Translations under genes and position numbers: made by a program
Notes under the pieces: model-generated
Told to the model about the DNA's origin: nothing
Database searches by the model: none
What the model saw: only the letters and a program-made list of their open reading frames with translations
Assembly: GCA_900101355.1 (NCBI GenBank)
Contig: FMUV01000005.1
Coordinates: 1-64,000 of the forward strand
Length of the DNA: 64,000 nucleotides
From: Ruminococcus sp. YE282
GTDB lineage: Bacteria; Bacillota; Clostridia; Oscillospirales; Acutalibacteraceae
Direction of reading: 5' to 3'
In this document: positions 48,745-57,313 of the stretch, piece by piece
Position numbering within the stretch: the stretch's first letter is position 1
How the letters are laid out: each line of letters opens with the position of its first letter

Positions 48745-51063
48745 ATGTACAATAGGTGCGTTGTAACAGGTTTAGGAGTGGTTTGTCCGATTGGTAATAA
48801 TCTTCAAGAGGCATGGGATAACGCATTAAAAGGCGTGCCTGGCTCAGGAGATGTAACATCTATTGAAGTTGAAGGATGTTATACAAAGACCGCTTGTGAG
48901 GTTAAGGGATATAATGTTAAAAAAGCAGAACTTGATTTAGTATCAGATTTTTGTCTCACAGCTGTTGAAGAAGCGATTACTGATTCAGGTGTCATTATAA
49001 ATGATAAAAACAATAAAAAAACTGGTGTAATTGTTGGAAGCTGTACAGGTGGAGCACTGACATCTGAAAAAGTATATAAAGCATTAATTGAAGGAAACAA
49101 ATCCGTTGATAGAAAAGAAGTATTTCAAATGCCAATTTCTTCTATGGCAGTAAATATTGCTCATTATTTTAACATTAAAGGTTATATTTCAAGTGTAGGA
49201 AATGCTTGTGCCGCTGGAACTCTTAATATAGGTTATGCGTGCGACCTTATTGAGCAAGGAATATTAGATATTGTTATAGTTTGTGGTGCTGATACCTTAT
49301 CTTCTCTTGTTTTTTCAGGTTTCCATTCTCTTCACGCATTAGCAAATGGAGCTTGTGCTCCTTTAAGTGCAAGTGACGGAATTAACCTTGGAGAAGGGGC
49401 GGGAGCTATAATAATCGAATCCATAGATCATGCTAAAAGCAGAAACGCAAGAATTTATTGTGTAGTATCAAGCGTTGGAGTAAGTAGTGATGCACATCAT
49501 ATTACTGCACCCCATCCAGAAGGAGTCGGACAGAGAAGCGCAATGAGAAGCGCTTTACAGCTAGCTGGTGTAAGTGTAGATGAAGTTGGATACATTAATA
49601 CTCACGGAACAGGAACTCCTGTGAATGATTCTACTGAAAAGGAGTCTATCCGTTCAATATTTGGCAATAATGTGTTTATAAGCTCAACAAAATCTATGAC
49701 AGGACACTGCTTAGGTGCTGCAGGTACTATTGAAGCTGTGTTTACAATAAAGAGTTTATACGATTCGATTGTTCCACCTACAATTAATTTTAAGGGCGAT
49801 GACGATAGTGGTTTAAATATTGTTATCGATACTGCTAAAAAAATGGGAATGGAATATGCTTTGTCAAATTCATTTGCGTTTGGTGGAAATAATGCTTCTA
49901 TTCTTCTGAAACAGTATAATGATGATGTTATTGGAAAAGAATCATTTTTTTCTGCTGATAAGAGGATTGCAATTACAGGTTTGGGAGTAATTACAGATTG
50001 TGTTGAAGGTGTAGATGAATATATAAACAAAGTTAATAATTTCAAAAATAAATCCGAATATGGATCTGAAGAATCATCATCGGCATATGCAATAAAAAAT
50101 AATACTTATAAAATTAAGTCTGCATTATACAGGAAAATGGATAGACTTGGAAAATACCTTGTTATTTCAGGTATCAAAGCTATAAACGATTCTAAGATTG
50201 ATTTTGATGTTATTGATAAAAATAGGATCGGTTGTATAATTGGAACTGCAAGTGGTCCTGTTACATCAATTGCAACATTCGTATCAGGAGTTGTGAAAAG
50301 TGGACCATCTCACGGAAGTGCTTTTGTATTTCCTAATACAGTATATAATGCTGCTAGTGGTTTCCTCTCTATATGTTTAGGGATCAAAGGCTATTCTGCA
50401 ACCGTCAACAATGGAAATATGTCAGGCATTGAGAGCATATGCTACAGTTCAAATGTTATCAAACACGGTTTGCAGGAAAATATGCTTGCTTGCGGAAACG
50501 ATGAGATTTCTGATGTTGTTGAGAAACTCTACGATATAATTGGAAACAAAGTTTACCCGTTAGGTGAGGGCGGAACTGCGATTATGCTTGAAGATTATGA
50601 AAGTGCTTGTAAGCGCAATGCTACAATATATGCTGAAGTTGCAGGGTATTTTATGACACATGAACCTTTAGAGAGCGGGGATGTATCAATTTCAGAATCT
50701 CTTCTTAGTGATGCTGTTATTGGTGCAGTTAAAGCTGCTGATATTTCTATAGATGATATTGATTTTATCATAGGTTTCGGAGAAACTGAAGCAGAAAGAA
50801 AGTGCTATACGAAGCTCTTTGCTCATTGTAACAAGAAGATATCTGTAGTGAATATTAAGCCAATCGTTGGCGATTGCAGAGCTGTGGGTTCTGCTTTGCA
50901 GGTTGTACATGGTGCTCTTGTGCTTGATGGTAATATTCCAAAAGATATTGCTAGCGATTATAGTGTTGGCAAAGGAATTGTTGTTAATAATGAAACTAAA
51001 TATGGTGTTATTATAGGACATAGTTTTGGTGGTTCTGTAATGGCGCTTATATTAAAAAAATAA
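48745..51063 (+). CDS. Ketosynthase-chain length factor fusion (type II PKS)
   Basis: 772 residues, two thiolase-fold domains in one chain. Domain 1 (1 to about 395) is an active FabF-like ketosynthase: Cys155 (SSVGNACAAGT), His287 (NTHGTGTP) and His321 (KSMTGHCLGAAG). Domain 2 (about 405-772) has the same fold, but the three positions are Asn558 (TVNNGNMSGI), Phe678 (IIGFGETEAE) and Asp710 (KPIVGDCRAVG), the loss expected of a chain length factor. Separate KS and CLF subunits are usual in type II systems, so fusion is unusual. It extends the ACP-bound chain with malonyl units; the CLF sets its length. Confidence 0.9.
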   Translation: MYNRCVVTGLGVVCPIGNNLQEAWDNALKGVPGSGDVTSIEVEGCYTKTACEVKGYNVKKAELDLVSDFCLTAVEEAITDSGVIINDKNNKKTGVIVGSCTGGALTSEKVYKALIEGNKSVDRKEVFQMPISSMAVNIAHYFNIKGYISSVGNACAAGTLNIGYACDLIEQGILDIVIVCGADTLSSLVFSGFHSLHALANGACAPLSASDGINLGEGAGAIIIESIDHAKSRNARIYCVVSSVGVSSDAHHITAPHPEGVGQRSAMRSALQLAGVSVDEVGYINTHGTGTPVNDSTEKESIRSIFGNNVFISSTKSMTGHCLGAAGTIEAVFTIKSLYDSIVPPTINFKGDDDSGLNIVIDTAKKMGMEYALSNSFAFGGNNASILLKQYNDDVIGKESFFSADKRIAITGLGVITDCVEGVDEYINKVNNFKNKSEYGSEESSSAYAIKNNTYKIKSALYRKMDRLGKYLVISGIKAINDSKIDFDVIDKNRIGCIIGTASGPVTSIATFVSGVVKSGPSHGSAFVFPNTVYNAASGFLSICLGIKGYSATVNNGNMSGIESICYSSNVIKHGLQENMLACGNDEISDVVEKLYDIIGNKVYPLGEGGTAIMLEDYESACKRNATIYAEVAGYFMTHEPLESGDVSISESLLSDAVIGAVKAADISIDDIDFIIGFGETEAERKCYTKLFAHCNKKISVVNIKPIVGDCRAVGSALQVVHGALVLDGNIPKDIASDYSVGKGIVVNNETKYGVIIGHSFGGSVMALILKK

Positions 51064-51095
51064 TTATCAAAATATTTTAGGAAGTGAGGTTTTTT

Positions 51096-51977
51096 ATGAT
51101 AGGAATTGTAACCGATAGCAGTGCTGATCTCCCGTTATCATTTTATAAAGAGCATGAAAATGTCGTAATGATGCCCCTTACAGTAAGATTAGGATTGCAG
51201 TCATTAAAGGATTGGTATGATATTTCGCCCGAGTTTGGCAAAGATGAAAGAGTTTATACAATAAACGAATTCTATGAAAAAATGGCTGAAAAAAAATATG
51301 TGCCACGTACCGTTCCGGTAACAGTCAGTGAATTTCAAAATATATACAATGTACTATCTTCAAAATGTGATACGATCATATCTATTCATTTTTCACATAA
51401 GCTCGGATATACAGTTGAACAGGCAAAAGTAGCTGCTAAACGTATAAATAACTGTAATGTAATAGTAATAGATACTCTTCAGATTTCAAACGGATATAGT
51501 GCAATGATACGTGAAGCTGTTAATCTAAGAGATCGTGGAGCGTCTGCTGAAGATATCGTAAAGCTTGTAAATTCAATGATTTCTTCGCTTAATTCAAAGT
51601 TGATAATGACAAATCCAAGTAGCGAATATTTGCACCGTTGTGGCAGAATGAGTACATTTAAATTCGTGTTTGCTAACATAGTAAAGTTGAAAAACTTTAC
51701 TATTACTGACGGAATGATAACACCTATGTTTGCTTATAAGGGAGAAAATGGTCTGAATCGGCTTATTAATGAAATGATAAAAGAACTTGTTAAAGAAAAG
51801 AAAAGCGGAAAAAAAGTATACGCTATCATTTCACACGCCAACTGCGAGAATAGTCTGAAAAAACTGGAGAGGTTATTGATAATAAATAATATTGATTATT
51901 ATACTCAGTTCCTCGGACCTATAACAGGCGTATACGGTGGCCCCGGAACATGGGCTGTTATGCCAGTTATATTGTAA
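51096..51977 (+). CDS. degV: DegV family fatty-acid-binding protein
   Basis: 293 residues from the ATG at 51096 (AAGTGAGG upstream); the in-frame GTG at 51084 is less likely. The opening MIGIVTDSSADLPLSF is the DegV hallmark. Further matches are the V-P-R-T-V-P-V-T-V-S-E-F region (about 70) and the ligand-contact S-S-E-Y-L-H-R-C-G-R-M-S. DegV/FakB proteins hold a fatty acid in a closed pocket and present it to other proteins such as the kinase FakA. Its presence in a polyketide-like cluster suggests it captures or carries the acyl product or a starter. Confidence 0.85.
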   Translation: MIGIVTDSSADLPLSFYKEHENVVMMPLTVRLGLQSLKDWYDISPEFGKDERVYTINEFYEKMAEKKYVPRTVPVTVSEFQNIYNVLSSKCDTIISIHFSHKLGYTVEQAKVAAKRINNCNVIVIDTLQISNGYSAMIREAVNLRDRGASAEDIVKLVNSMISSLNSKLIMTNPSSEYLHRCGRMSTFKFVFANIVKLKNFTITDGMITPMFAYKGENGLNRLINEMIKELVKEKKSGKKVYAIISHANCENSLKKLERLLIINNIDYYTQFLGPITGVYGGPGTWAVMPVIL

Positions 51978-51991
51978 AAAGGGGGCGGATT

Positions 51992-52726
51992 ATGTCTAAG
52001 ACAGCGTTAATCACTGGTGGGTCAAGAGGTATCGGAAAGGCATGTGCATTATCTCTTGCTGAAAATGGATATGATATAATAATTAATTATTGCAACAATT
52101 CTGCTGCCGCTGAAGCTACAGTAAATGAAATAAAGGCTTTAGGTGTAAATGCTATATCTATAAAAGCTGATGTATCAAAAAATGACGAAGTCAGAAGCAT
52201 GTTTAAACGAATCAACGCAACCACTAAACAGTTAGATGTGTTGGTAAATAATGCAGGTATTGTAAAAGATCAGTATTTGCTTATGCTTGATGGTGCTACA
52301 ACTCAAAGATGTATTAATACCAATATAGTTGGATATGTATATTGTTTGCAACAAGCCGCCTTAAAAATGTTTAGAAAGAAAAGTGGGTGCATAATAAATA
52401 TTTCTTCTGTGAGTTCTAAAATAGCATTACCTGGTCAGGTGATATATTCTGCAACTAAGGGTGCTATCAATTCTATGACTCAGACATCAGCAAAAGAACT
52501 TGCACCTTATGGTATAAGAGTTAACGCCGTTGCACCTGGATTTGTAAGAACAGAAATGCTCGATGCTTTAAATGAAGAGTATATTAAAAAGCATATAGAA
52601 AATATTCCTTTAGGAAAATTTGCTGATGTTGAAGATGTAGCTAACGTTGTTTCTTTTTTATGTAGCGAAAAAGCTTCTTATATTACAGGACAAGTTGTTA
52701 TTGTTGATGGAGGTCTGTCACTGTGA
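51992..52726 (+). CDS. fabG: FabG-type 3-oxoacyl-ACP reductase (ketoreductase)
   Basis: 244 residues from the ATG at 51992 (AGGGGGCGG upstream). NADPH-binding TGGSRGIG (8-15), NNAG (86-89), Asn111, catalytic Ser139 (ISSVSS), Tyr152 and Lys156 (YSATKGA), and the terminal dimer segment ITGQVVIVDGGLSL. It reduces the beta-keto group on ACP-bound chains after each KS step. The stop overlaps the start of the dehydratase gene, so both are translated together. Length is the usual 240-250. Confidence 0.9.
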   Translation: MSKTALITGGSRGIGKACALSLAENGYDIIINYCNNSAAAEATVNEIKALGVNAISIKADVSKNDEVRSMFKRINATTKQLDVLVNNAGIVKDQYLLMLDGATTQRCINTNIVGYVYCLQQAALKMFRKKSGCIINISSVSSKIALPGQVIYSATKGAINSMTQTSAKELAPYGIRVNAVAPGFVRTEMLDALNEEYIKKHIENIPLGKFADVEDVANVVSFLCSEKASYITGQVVIVDGGLSL

Positions 52727-53178
52727 AAAAGAGTAACTATGAAGTCAATTCTATTTTAAAACAAAAGCCTCCATTTCAAATGGTAGACAGATTAGAAGAA
52801 TTAGTTGAAGGGAAAAGTGCAGTTGGTATCAAGTGTGTTTCTTCTAATGAAGACTTTTTCTTAGGCCATTTTCCTGATCAGCCTATTATGCCGGGCGTAC
52901 TGTTGATGGAATCTTTTGCCCAGACTTGTGCTCTTGTTATGGCTTCGGTAGATGGTAGTGAGAATAATGAAAAAGTTCAGATGATAGTAAAAGTAAAAGA
53001 TTTTAAATTTGTCAGAGTTGTAACACCAGGAGATATTTTGAAGGTCAATGTAAGAAGAAAAAATAAGTCCTTGGCTATGGCGACTTTTGAAGGTGAGATA
53101 TACTCTGGAGAAAATAAATTAGTTGCAAAAGGTGAGATGGCTTTTTCATCCGCTTCCTATAATAAACGGAGTGAGTAG
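52723..53178 (+). CDS. fabZ: FabZ-type 3-hydroxyacyl-ACP dehydratase (GTG start)
   Basis: 151 residues, hot-dog fold. The catalytic His49 is in FFLGHFPDQPIMPG and the Glu63 in LLMESFAQTC, as in FabZ. GTG at 52723 overlaps the fabG stop, with GGAGGT a few bases ahead. It removes water from the hydroxyacyl chain to make a double bond, and with no enoyl reductase in the cluster the double bonds should stay, giving a polyene. The next gene begins directly after the stop. Confidence 0.88.
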   Translation: MKKSNYEVNSILKQKPPFQMVDRLEELVEGKSAVGIKCVSSNEDFFLGHFPDQPIMPGVLLMESFAQTCALVMASVDGSENNEKVQMIVKVKDFKFVRVVTPGDILKVNVRRKNKSLAMATFEGEIYSGENKLVAKGEMAFSSASYNKRSE

Positions 53179-54024
53179 ATGAAATGTATAGAGATAAATG
53201 AATTATCCAAAGTTATTGCCGGTAAAATTATTCTTGATAAAGTTACTTTTCATGTTGATGAAGGTGAGATATTTGGACTTTTAGGTCCATCAGGTGCTGG
53301 TAAAACCACAATAATGAATATCTTATGCGGTCAAAGAAAAGCGACAAGCGGACAAACTATTATAAACGGAATAAAGTCGGAAATGCTTCCTGATGATGTA
53401 CTGAAAAACATTGGAATAATGTTTGATGATTATTCTTTATATGATAGATTGAGTTGCTTTGATAATCTTTTACTTATCACTGATATCTTGAAAATTGACA
53501 AAAATGAAATATTTAATGTGTTAAGAAAAGTCGGACTTGAAGATAGCAAAGATAAAGCTGTTTCAAAGCTTTCTAAAGGTATGAAACAGAGATTATTGTT
53601 TGCTCGTGCCATTATTCATAAACCAAAGCTATTGTTTCTTGATGAGCCCACAAGTAGCCTCGATCCATCAACTACACTTTTGATTCATAATGTTATTCGT
53701 GATTTGAAAAAAGAAAAAACAACAGTTTTTTTGACTACGCATAATATGCATGAAGCTCATAAGTTGTGTGATAATATCGCATTATTAAGTAATGGAAAAA
53801 TAGTTGAGTATGGAAATCCAGATGAGATTTGTTTAAAATATCAATCTGAATTAGAAGTTGCTTTAACTTTTGATGATGGAAGAATTGAAAAATTATTCTT
53901 AACCAACAAGAATATCGATATTTTATATAATTATTTAAAAAATAATTGTGTAAAGTCAATTCATTCATCTGATGTTAATTTGGAAACCATTTTCATAAAA
54001 TTAACAGGTAAGGGTTTGAAATAA
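53179..54024 (+). CDS. ABC-2-type transporter ATPase
   Basis: 281 residues. Walker A GPSGAGKTT (about 36-44), signature LSKGMKQRLLFARAI, Walker B LLFLDEPTSSLD, and H-loop LTTHNMHEA. A C-terminal regulatory extension (about 215-281) is usual for ABC-2 exporters. The partner permease overlaps its stop by one base. This is the second exporter of the cluster, of another class than the MacB-type one; the substrate could be the product or a resistance ligand. Confidence 0.88.
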   Translation: MKCIEINELSKVIAGKIILDKVTFHVDEGEIFGLLGPSGAGKTTIMNILCGQRKATSGQTIINGIKSEMLPDDVLKNIGIMFDDYSLYDRLSCFDNLLLITDILKIDKNEIFNVLRKVGLEDSKDKAVSKLSKGMKQRLLFARAIIHKPKLLFLDEPTSSLDPSTTLLIHNVIRDLKKEKTTVFLTTHNMHEAHKLCDNIALLSNGKIVEYGNPDEICLKYQSELEVALTFDDGRIEKLFLTNKNIDILYNYLKNNCVKSIHSSDVNLETIFIKLTGKGLK

Positions 54025-54725
54025 TGTCAATTAATTCGATAAAAGCGATTTTTAAAAAGCAGTGTAAGGATTTATGGAAGAATAAAGCTATTTTGATACA
54101 ATTTACCCTTTTCCCTTTTTTATGTTTAATGATGACATTTTTGATAAAAACCGAACAATTTACACATATGTTTTTTGCGAATCTTTTTTCAACAATGTAT
54201 ATTGGAATGACTCCGCTAAGTAGTATGAATTCCATAATCGCTGAAGAGAAAGAAAGTGGAACACTTTCGATGCTGAGAATGCTCAGGGTTAAATCTGTGG
54301 AGTATTTTATTGGTGCTGGATCAAGTGTTTTTCTTATGTGTCTTTTGGTATCAATCAGTTTTGGTTTTGTGGCAGGGTATTCATTTAGTCAGTTTATAAT
54401 GTATATTGTCATTGAAAGTTTAGGAATTATTATATCTATGATTATTGGTTCAGTAATTGCCATGTTCACTAAGAATCAAAGTGCTGCAACCTCAATTGCT
54501 ACACCTATAAGAATGATGATATCCTTTTTTCCTATGATTTCAATGTTAAATCCTGATATTAAATGTTATTTTGGCTTTTTATATACTCAACAGATTAATA
54601 ATTCACTTGCTGATCTCTCAAATAATGAAAAATTTTTTGATTGCTTGAAAATTACTTCAATAACAATAGTTGTACTTGTAGGGGTTTTTATTTTGCTTTA
54701 TAAAAAGAATAATAAGCAAGAATAA
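54024..54725 (+). CDS. ABC-2-type transporter permease
   Basis: 233 residues with about six hydrophobic segments (around 28-45, 48-68, 95-120, 125-150, 160-180, 208-228), and the conserved cytoplasmic stretch IIAEEKESGTLSMLRMLR (about 70-87) that contacts the ATPase. It overlaps the ATPase stop by one base. Last uninterrupted gene of the biosynthetic operon. Confidence 0.87.
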   Translation: MSINSIKAIFKKQCKDLWKNKAILIQFTLFPFLCLMMTFLIKTEQFTHMFFANLFSTMYIGMTPLSSMNSIIAEEKESGTLSMLRMLRVKSVEYFIGAGSSVFLMCLLVSISFGFVAGYSFSQFIMYIVIESLGIIISMIIGSVIAMFTKNQSAATSIATPIRMMISFFPMISMLNPDIKCYFGFLYTQQINNSLADLSNNEKFFDCLKITSITIVVLVGVFILLYKKNNKQE

Positions 54726-54926
54726 TGGATTGAATATAGTTTGAGTGTATGTGATTATTTCGTGCCAAGTAGAGCAGGTATACGCGCCACAGAAAGTGCG
54801 GAGTTAATGCCTTTCTCGGAAGTGAAATAGCTTTTCAAAAGAAACTGCCAACTAAATCTCGTCCTACATAAGCTATGCGCAACATTATACAATCACTTAG
54901 GAATCAAAAACTAAGGAGTGAATTGC

Positions 54927-55086
54927 ATGACAAATATCAGGGAAGAAAAAAATATTTGCGGCACAGCGAGTGGGCAAATGGTACAAAACTAACGGTATTA
55001 CTGAAACTACGTATTACCCTAGGATAAGAATCATCAGCGAGGAGTATCTTCAAAATGCGAAAAACGCAACGACGAAAGTTGTCTAG
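54927..55086 (+). pseudogene. IS66-type OrfA (TnpA) remnant
   Basis: An ATG at 54927 (MTNIREEKN) is followed after a frameshift by RVGKWYKTNGITETTYYPRI, then R-I-I-S-E-E-Y-L-Q-N-A-K and a stop at 55086. The arrangement fits the small OrfA of IS66-family elements. No intact TnpB/C is visible downstream. Confidence 0.55.
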
Positions 55087-55465
55087 TTATCTTTATGAAT
55101 GAAAAAATTTTCCGATTCATGGATGAATACTTGGAACCACTTCCTATGAAAAAAAGCTATAATGTCAAAAAGTATGATTGTGAATACTTATACAAAAGCT
55201 CTTGCTCTATCTTCATGTTTACGGAACCGTTAGATTAATGGCGATAAGCGCATGTTTTACTCCTCAGAATAAACGGTAGCTGTACACACCAGAATAAGTG
55301 GTTGGTAGACGAACAATATCCAAAGTCAGAAAAGATTGTCTTAGTTATAATAATGATCGTAAAACTTGCTTAGTTCCTTTACTCTATAAAGTTTACTCTC
55401 TTGAATAAGCTTTTCGCATATCTCAAAAGTTGAAAATTCACTAAACTCTTAAGCATGTTTCTAGG
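55087..55465. other. About 380 bases of unassigned, probably degenerate DNA
   Basis: No frame longer than about 40 codons and no recognisable signature. It lies between two transposase remnants, so it is best read as decayed insertion-sequence DNA. Confidence 0.45.
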
Positions 55466-55678
55466 CTTGACATTGCTGAAATAGAGTTATCTTCCCTTAG
55501 AATCAAAGCTCTTCTTGGGAAGCGTATTCCCTCGATTGACACTTTTGATGAAACGCTATCTGCATTGAGTTGTAATCGCAACTACTCACAAAAGTGTGTT
55601 GATTGGCAGTTCACTATAGACGATGCTCGAATTAAACATAAACAGCTTTATCTAGTGATAGAGTTTTATGTGAAATAA
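55466..55678 (+). pseudogene. IS630-type transposase C-terminal remnant
   Basis: The frame LDIAEIELSSLRIKALLGK, R-I-P-S-I-D-T-F-D-E-T-L, then WQFTIDDARIKHKQLYL and a stop, matches the C-terminal end of IS630-family transposases (pattern N-R-N...W-x-F-T-x-x-D-A-R-I-K...L-Y). The N-terminal two-thirds are missing. Confidence 0.65.
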
Positions 55679-55880
55679 GATACTACGATGATGGTTTGCT
55701 TTCACCATGTGTATATTTTTTGTAACGTTTTTGTTGATAAATACTACTTATTAATGATTTTTAGGTTCAGTCCCTTTTTCTGTAATATTTAAAAAGTATT
55801 GAGAAACTAAGGGAAAAAGTCTTAGCATATTTTCAGATTATTGCCAAGATTAAAATGATCGGCTACGCCGCCATCTCTTA
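55679..55880. other. 202 bases without gene before the DAHP synthase
   Basis: AT-rich; nothing recognisable besides possible promoter fragments. The region may carry the promoter of the DAHP synthase but no clear box pair stands out. Confidence 0.4.
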
Positions 55881-56993
55881 ATGAGCTTACTCCACAAAAA
55901 AGCAATTGAGTTTTTTTATATCGAGTTTAACAGATTCAGAATAACAATACCGGGAATGATTTTGATGAAGTATCTTAATAGGTTGCCAGAACCAAATGAA
56001 TTAAAACAGCGGCTTAAAATTTCACATGACATGTTCCATAAAAAAGAATTACGCGATCAAGAAATTGCTGATATTTTAAGAGGAGTATCGAAAAAAAAGA
56101 TTATAATAATTGGTCCTTGTTCATCCGATAATGAATCATCAATTCTTGATTATGTAAGTCGCCTTGCAATTATTCAAGAGTCAGTAAAAGACAAATTGCT
56201 TATTATTCCTCGTGTTTATACTGCTAAACCAAGAACAAAGGGCTGTGGCTATATGGGTATGCTACATCAGCCAGACAAATCAAGTAATGAAGACGTTGTT
56301 AAAGGAATTGAGCAAGTTAGAAAAATCCACATAAAGGTTTTCAACGAATCAGAATTGAGCACAGCTGACGAAATATTATACCCTGATGTTTATGAGTATA
56401 TATCTGATTTACTTACATATTGTTCTATTGGTGCACGAACTGTAGAAAGTCAGGAGCATAGATTATTGGCTAGTGGAATTTCATGCCCAGTAGGTATGAA
56501 AAATCCAACCAGTGGGGATTTGTCTGTCATGCTTAATGCAATTTTTGCAAGTCAAATGCCGCATCGAATGCTTTACATGGGGTGGGAAGTTCAAACGGAT
56601 GGAAATCCGTTATCACATGCAATATTACGTGGCTCTTCTTTGTTTGGAATAGAAAAACAAAACTGTACTATTAGCGAATTCAATTATTTGAGAAAACATT
56701 ATAAAACGCCAGTTTTTCAAGTTCCTTCTGTAATTGTGGATGTTAGTCACAGTAATGCATTAGGAAACTATAATAATCAAATCTACAATTGCTATAATCT
56801 AATAAAATTATGTAATTTGTATGGATGGGTTAATAGAATGATAAAAGGTCTAATGATAGAAAGCTATATTGAAGATGGAAGACAAAATGTGAACGGTTGT
56901 TGCTATGGTAAATCAATTACCGATCCATGTATCGGTTGGAAGAAAACCTATGACTTATTGATGAAAATAGCGAATGATTGGAATATTATTTAA
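55881..56993 (+). CDS. aroG: DAHP synthase, class I (AroF/G/H type)
   Basis: 370 residues from the ATG at 55881, but the better start is 55965 (GGGA nine bases before, homology beginning MKYLNRLPEPNEL), giving 342 residues. It shows I-I-I-I-G-P-C-S-S-D-N, R-V-Y-T-A-K-P-R-T-K-G, SIGARTVESQEHRLLASG, S-C-P-V-G-M-K-N-P-T-S-G, H-A-I-L-R-G, D-V-S-H-S-N and GKSITDPCIGW: all main substrate and metal sites. It condenses phosphoenolpyruvate and erythrose 4-phosphate, the entry of the shikimate pathway to chorismate and prephenate. Its place after a biosynthetic cluster suggests dedicated supply of an aromatic starter or of prephenate. IS remnants separate it, so the link is not certain. Confidence 0.88.
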   Translation: MSLLHKKAIEFFYIEFNRFRITIPGMILMKYLNRLPEPNELKQRLKISHDMFHKKELRDQEIADILRGVSKKKIIIIGPCSSDNESSILDYVSRLAIIQESVKDKLLIIPRVYTAKPRTKGCGYMGMLHQPDKSSNEDVVKGIEQVRKIHIKVFNESELSTADEILYPDVYEYISDLLTYCSIGARTVESQEHRLLASGISCPVGMKNPTSGDLSVMLNAIFASQMPHRMLYMGWEVQTDGNPLSHAILRGSSLFGIEKQNCTISEFNYLRKHYKTPVFQVPSVIVDVSHSNALGNYNNQIYNCYNLIKLCNLYGWVNRMIKGLMIESYIEDGRQNVNGCCYGKSITDPCIGWKKTYDLLMKIANDWNII

Positions 56994-57014
56994 AATGCCC
57001 AATGATGGTTATTA

Positions 57015-57313
57015 ATGATATACCAAAACCTTTTGGAGTTGATAGGAAATTCTCTTGTTGTTAAGCTGAATAAAATTGTATATCCTAATTGTGCTGATTT
57101 TCCTGTTGTAATTGAAGTCTCAATATCGGCGAATCAATTAAAATATGTACGGTATTTAATATGATATGGAAGGCATATTGTGTGGTGTTTCAAGCATTAC
57201 CATTGTCGTAGCTGCAATTGAGTGTGCAAAAAACTTGAAATTGGAAAACCATTGTAACAATTCTGCCTGATACATCTGGGCGTTATTTTGTTACACTGCA
57301 TTTGATTAGTTAA
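57015..57313 (+). pseudogene. cysK: Cysteine synthase (cysK) remnant with internal deletion
   Basis: The start M-I-Y-Q-N-L-L-E-L-I-G-N and V-V-K-L-N-K-I (57015 onward) is the CysK N-terminus, while M-E-G-I-L-C-G-V-S-S (from about 57168) and, in another frame, TIVTILPDTSGRYFV (to 57313) are its C-terminal part. The middle, with the PLP-binding region, is gone. Not functional. Confidence 0.7.

Larger units (their letters stand above)
40892..56993 (+). other. Candidate highly reducing type II polyketide/polyene biosynthetic cluster
   Basis: Thirteen plus-strand genes from 40892 to 54725 with short gaps or overlaps, plus a DAHP synthase at 55881 beyond IS remnants. The content is two exporters, CrtI-like flavoprotein, MBL-fold hydrolase, ACP, UbiU/UbiV-like U32 pair, KS-CLF fusion, DegV, ketoreductase and dehydratase. 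The AT content is visibly higher than in the ICE backbone. No acyltransferase, phosphopantetheinyl transferase, loading ligase or regulator is present. Those would have to come from the host or from outside. Confidence 0.72.

Noticed and set aside
40892..54725. Carotenoid biosynthesis cluster because of the CrtI-like protein
   Set aside because: No phytoene synthase, GGPP synthase or cyclase; the other genes are acyl-chain enzymes.
40892..54725. Ordinary chromosomal fatty acid synthesis operon
   Set aside because: FabD, FabH, FabK/FabI and Acc genes are missing, the KS is fused to a CLF, and U32, CrtI-like and exporter genes are present.
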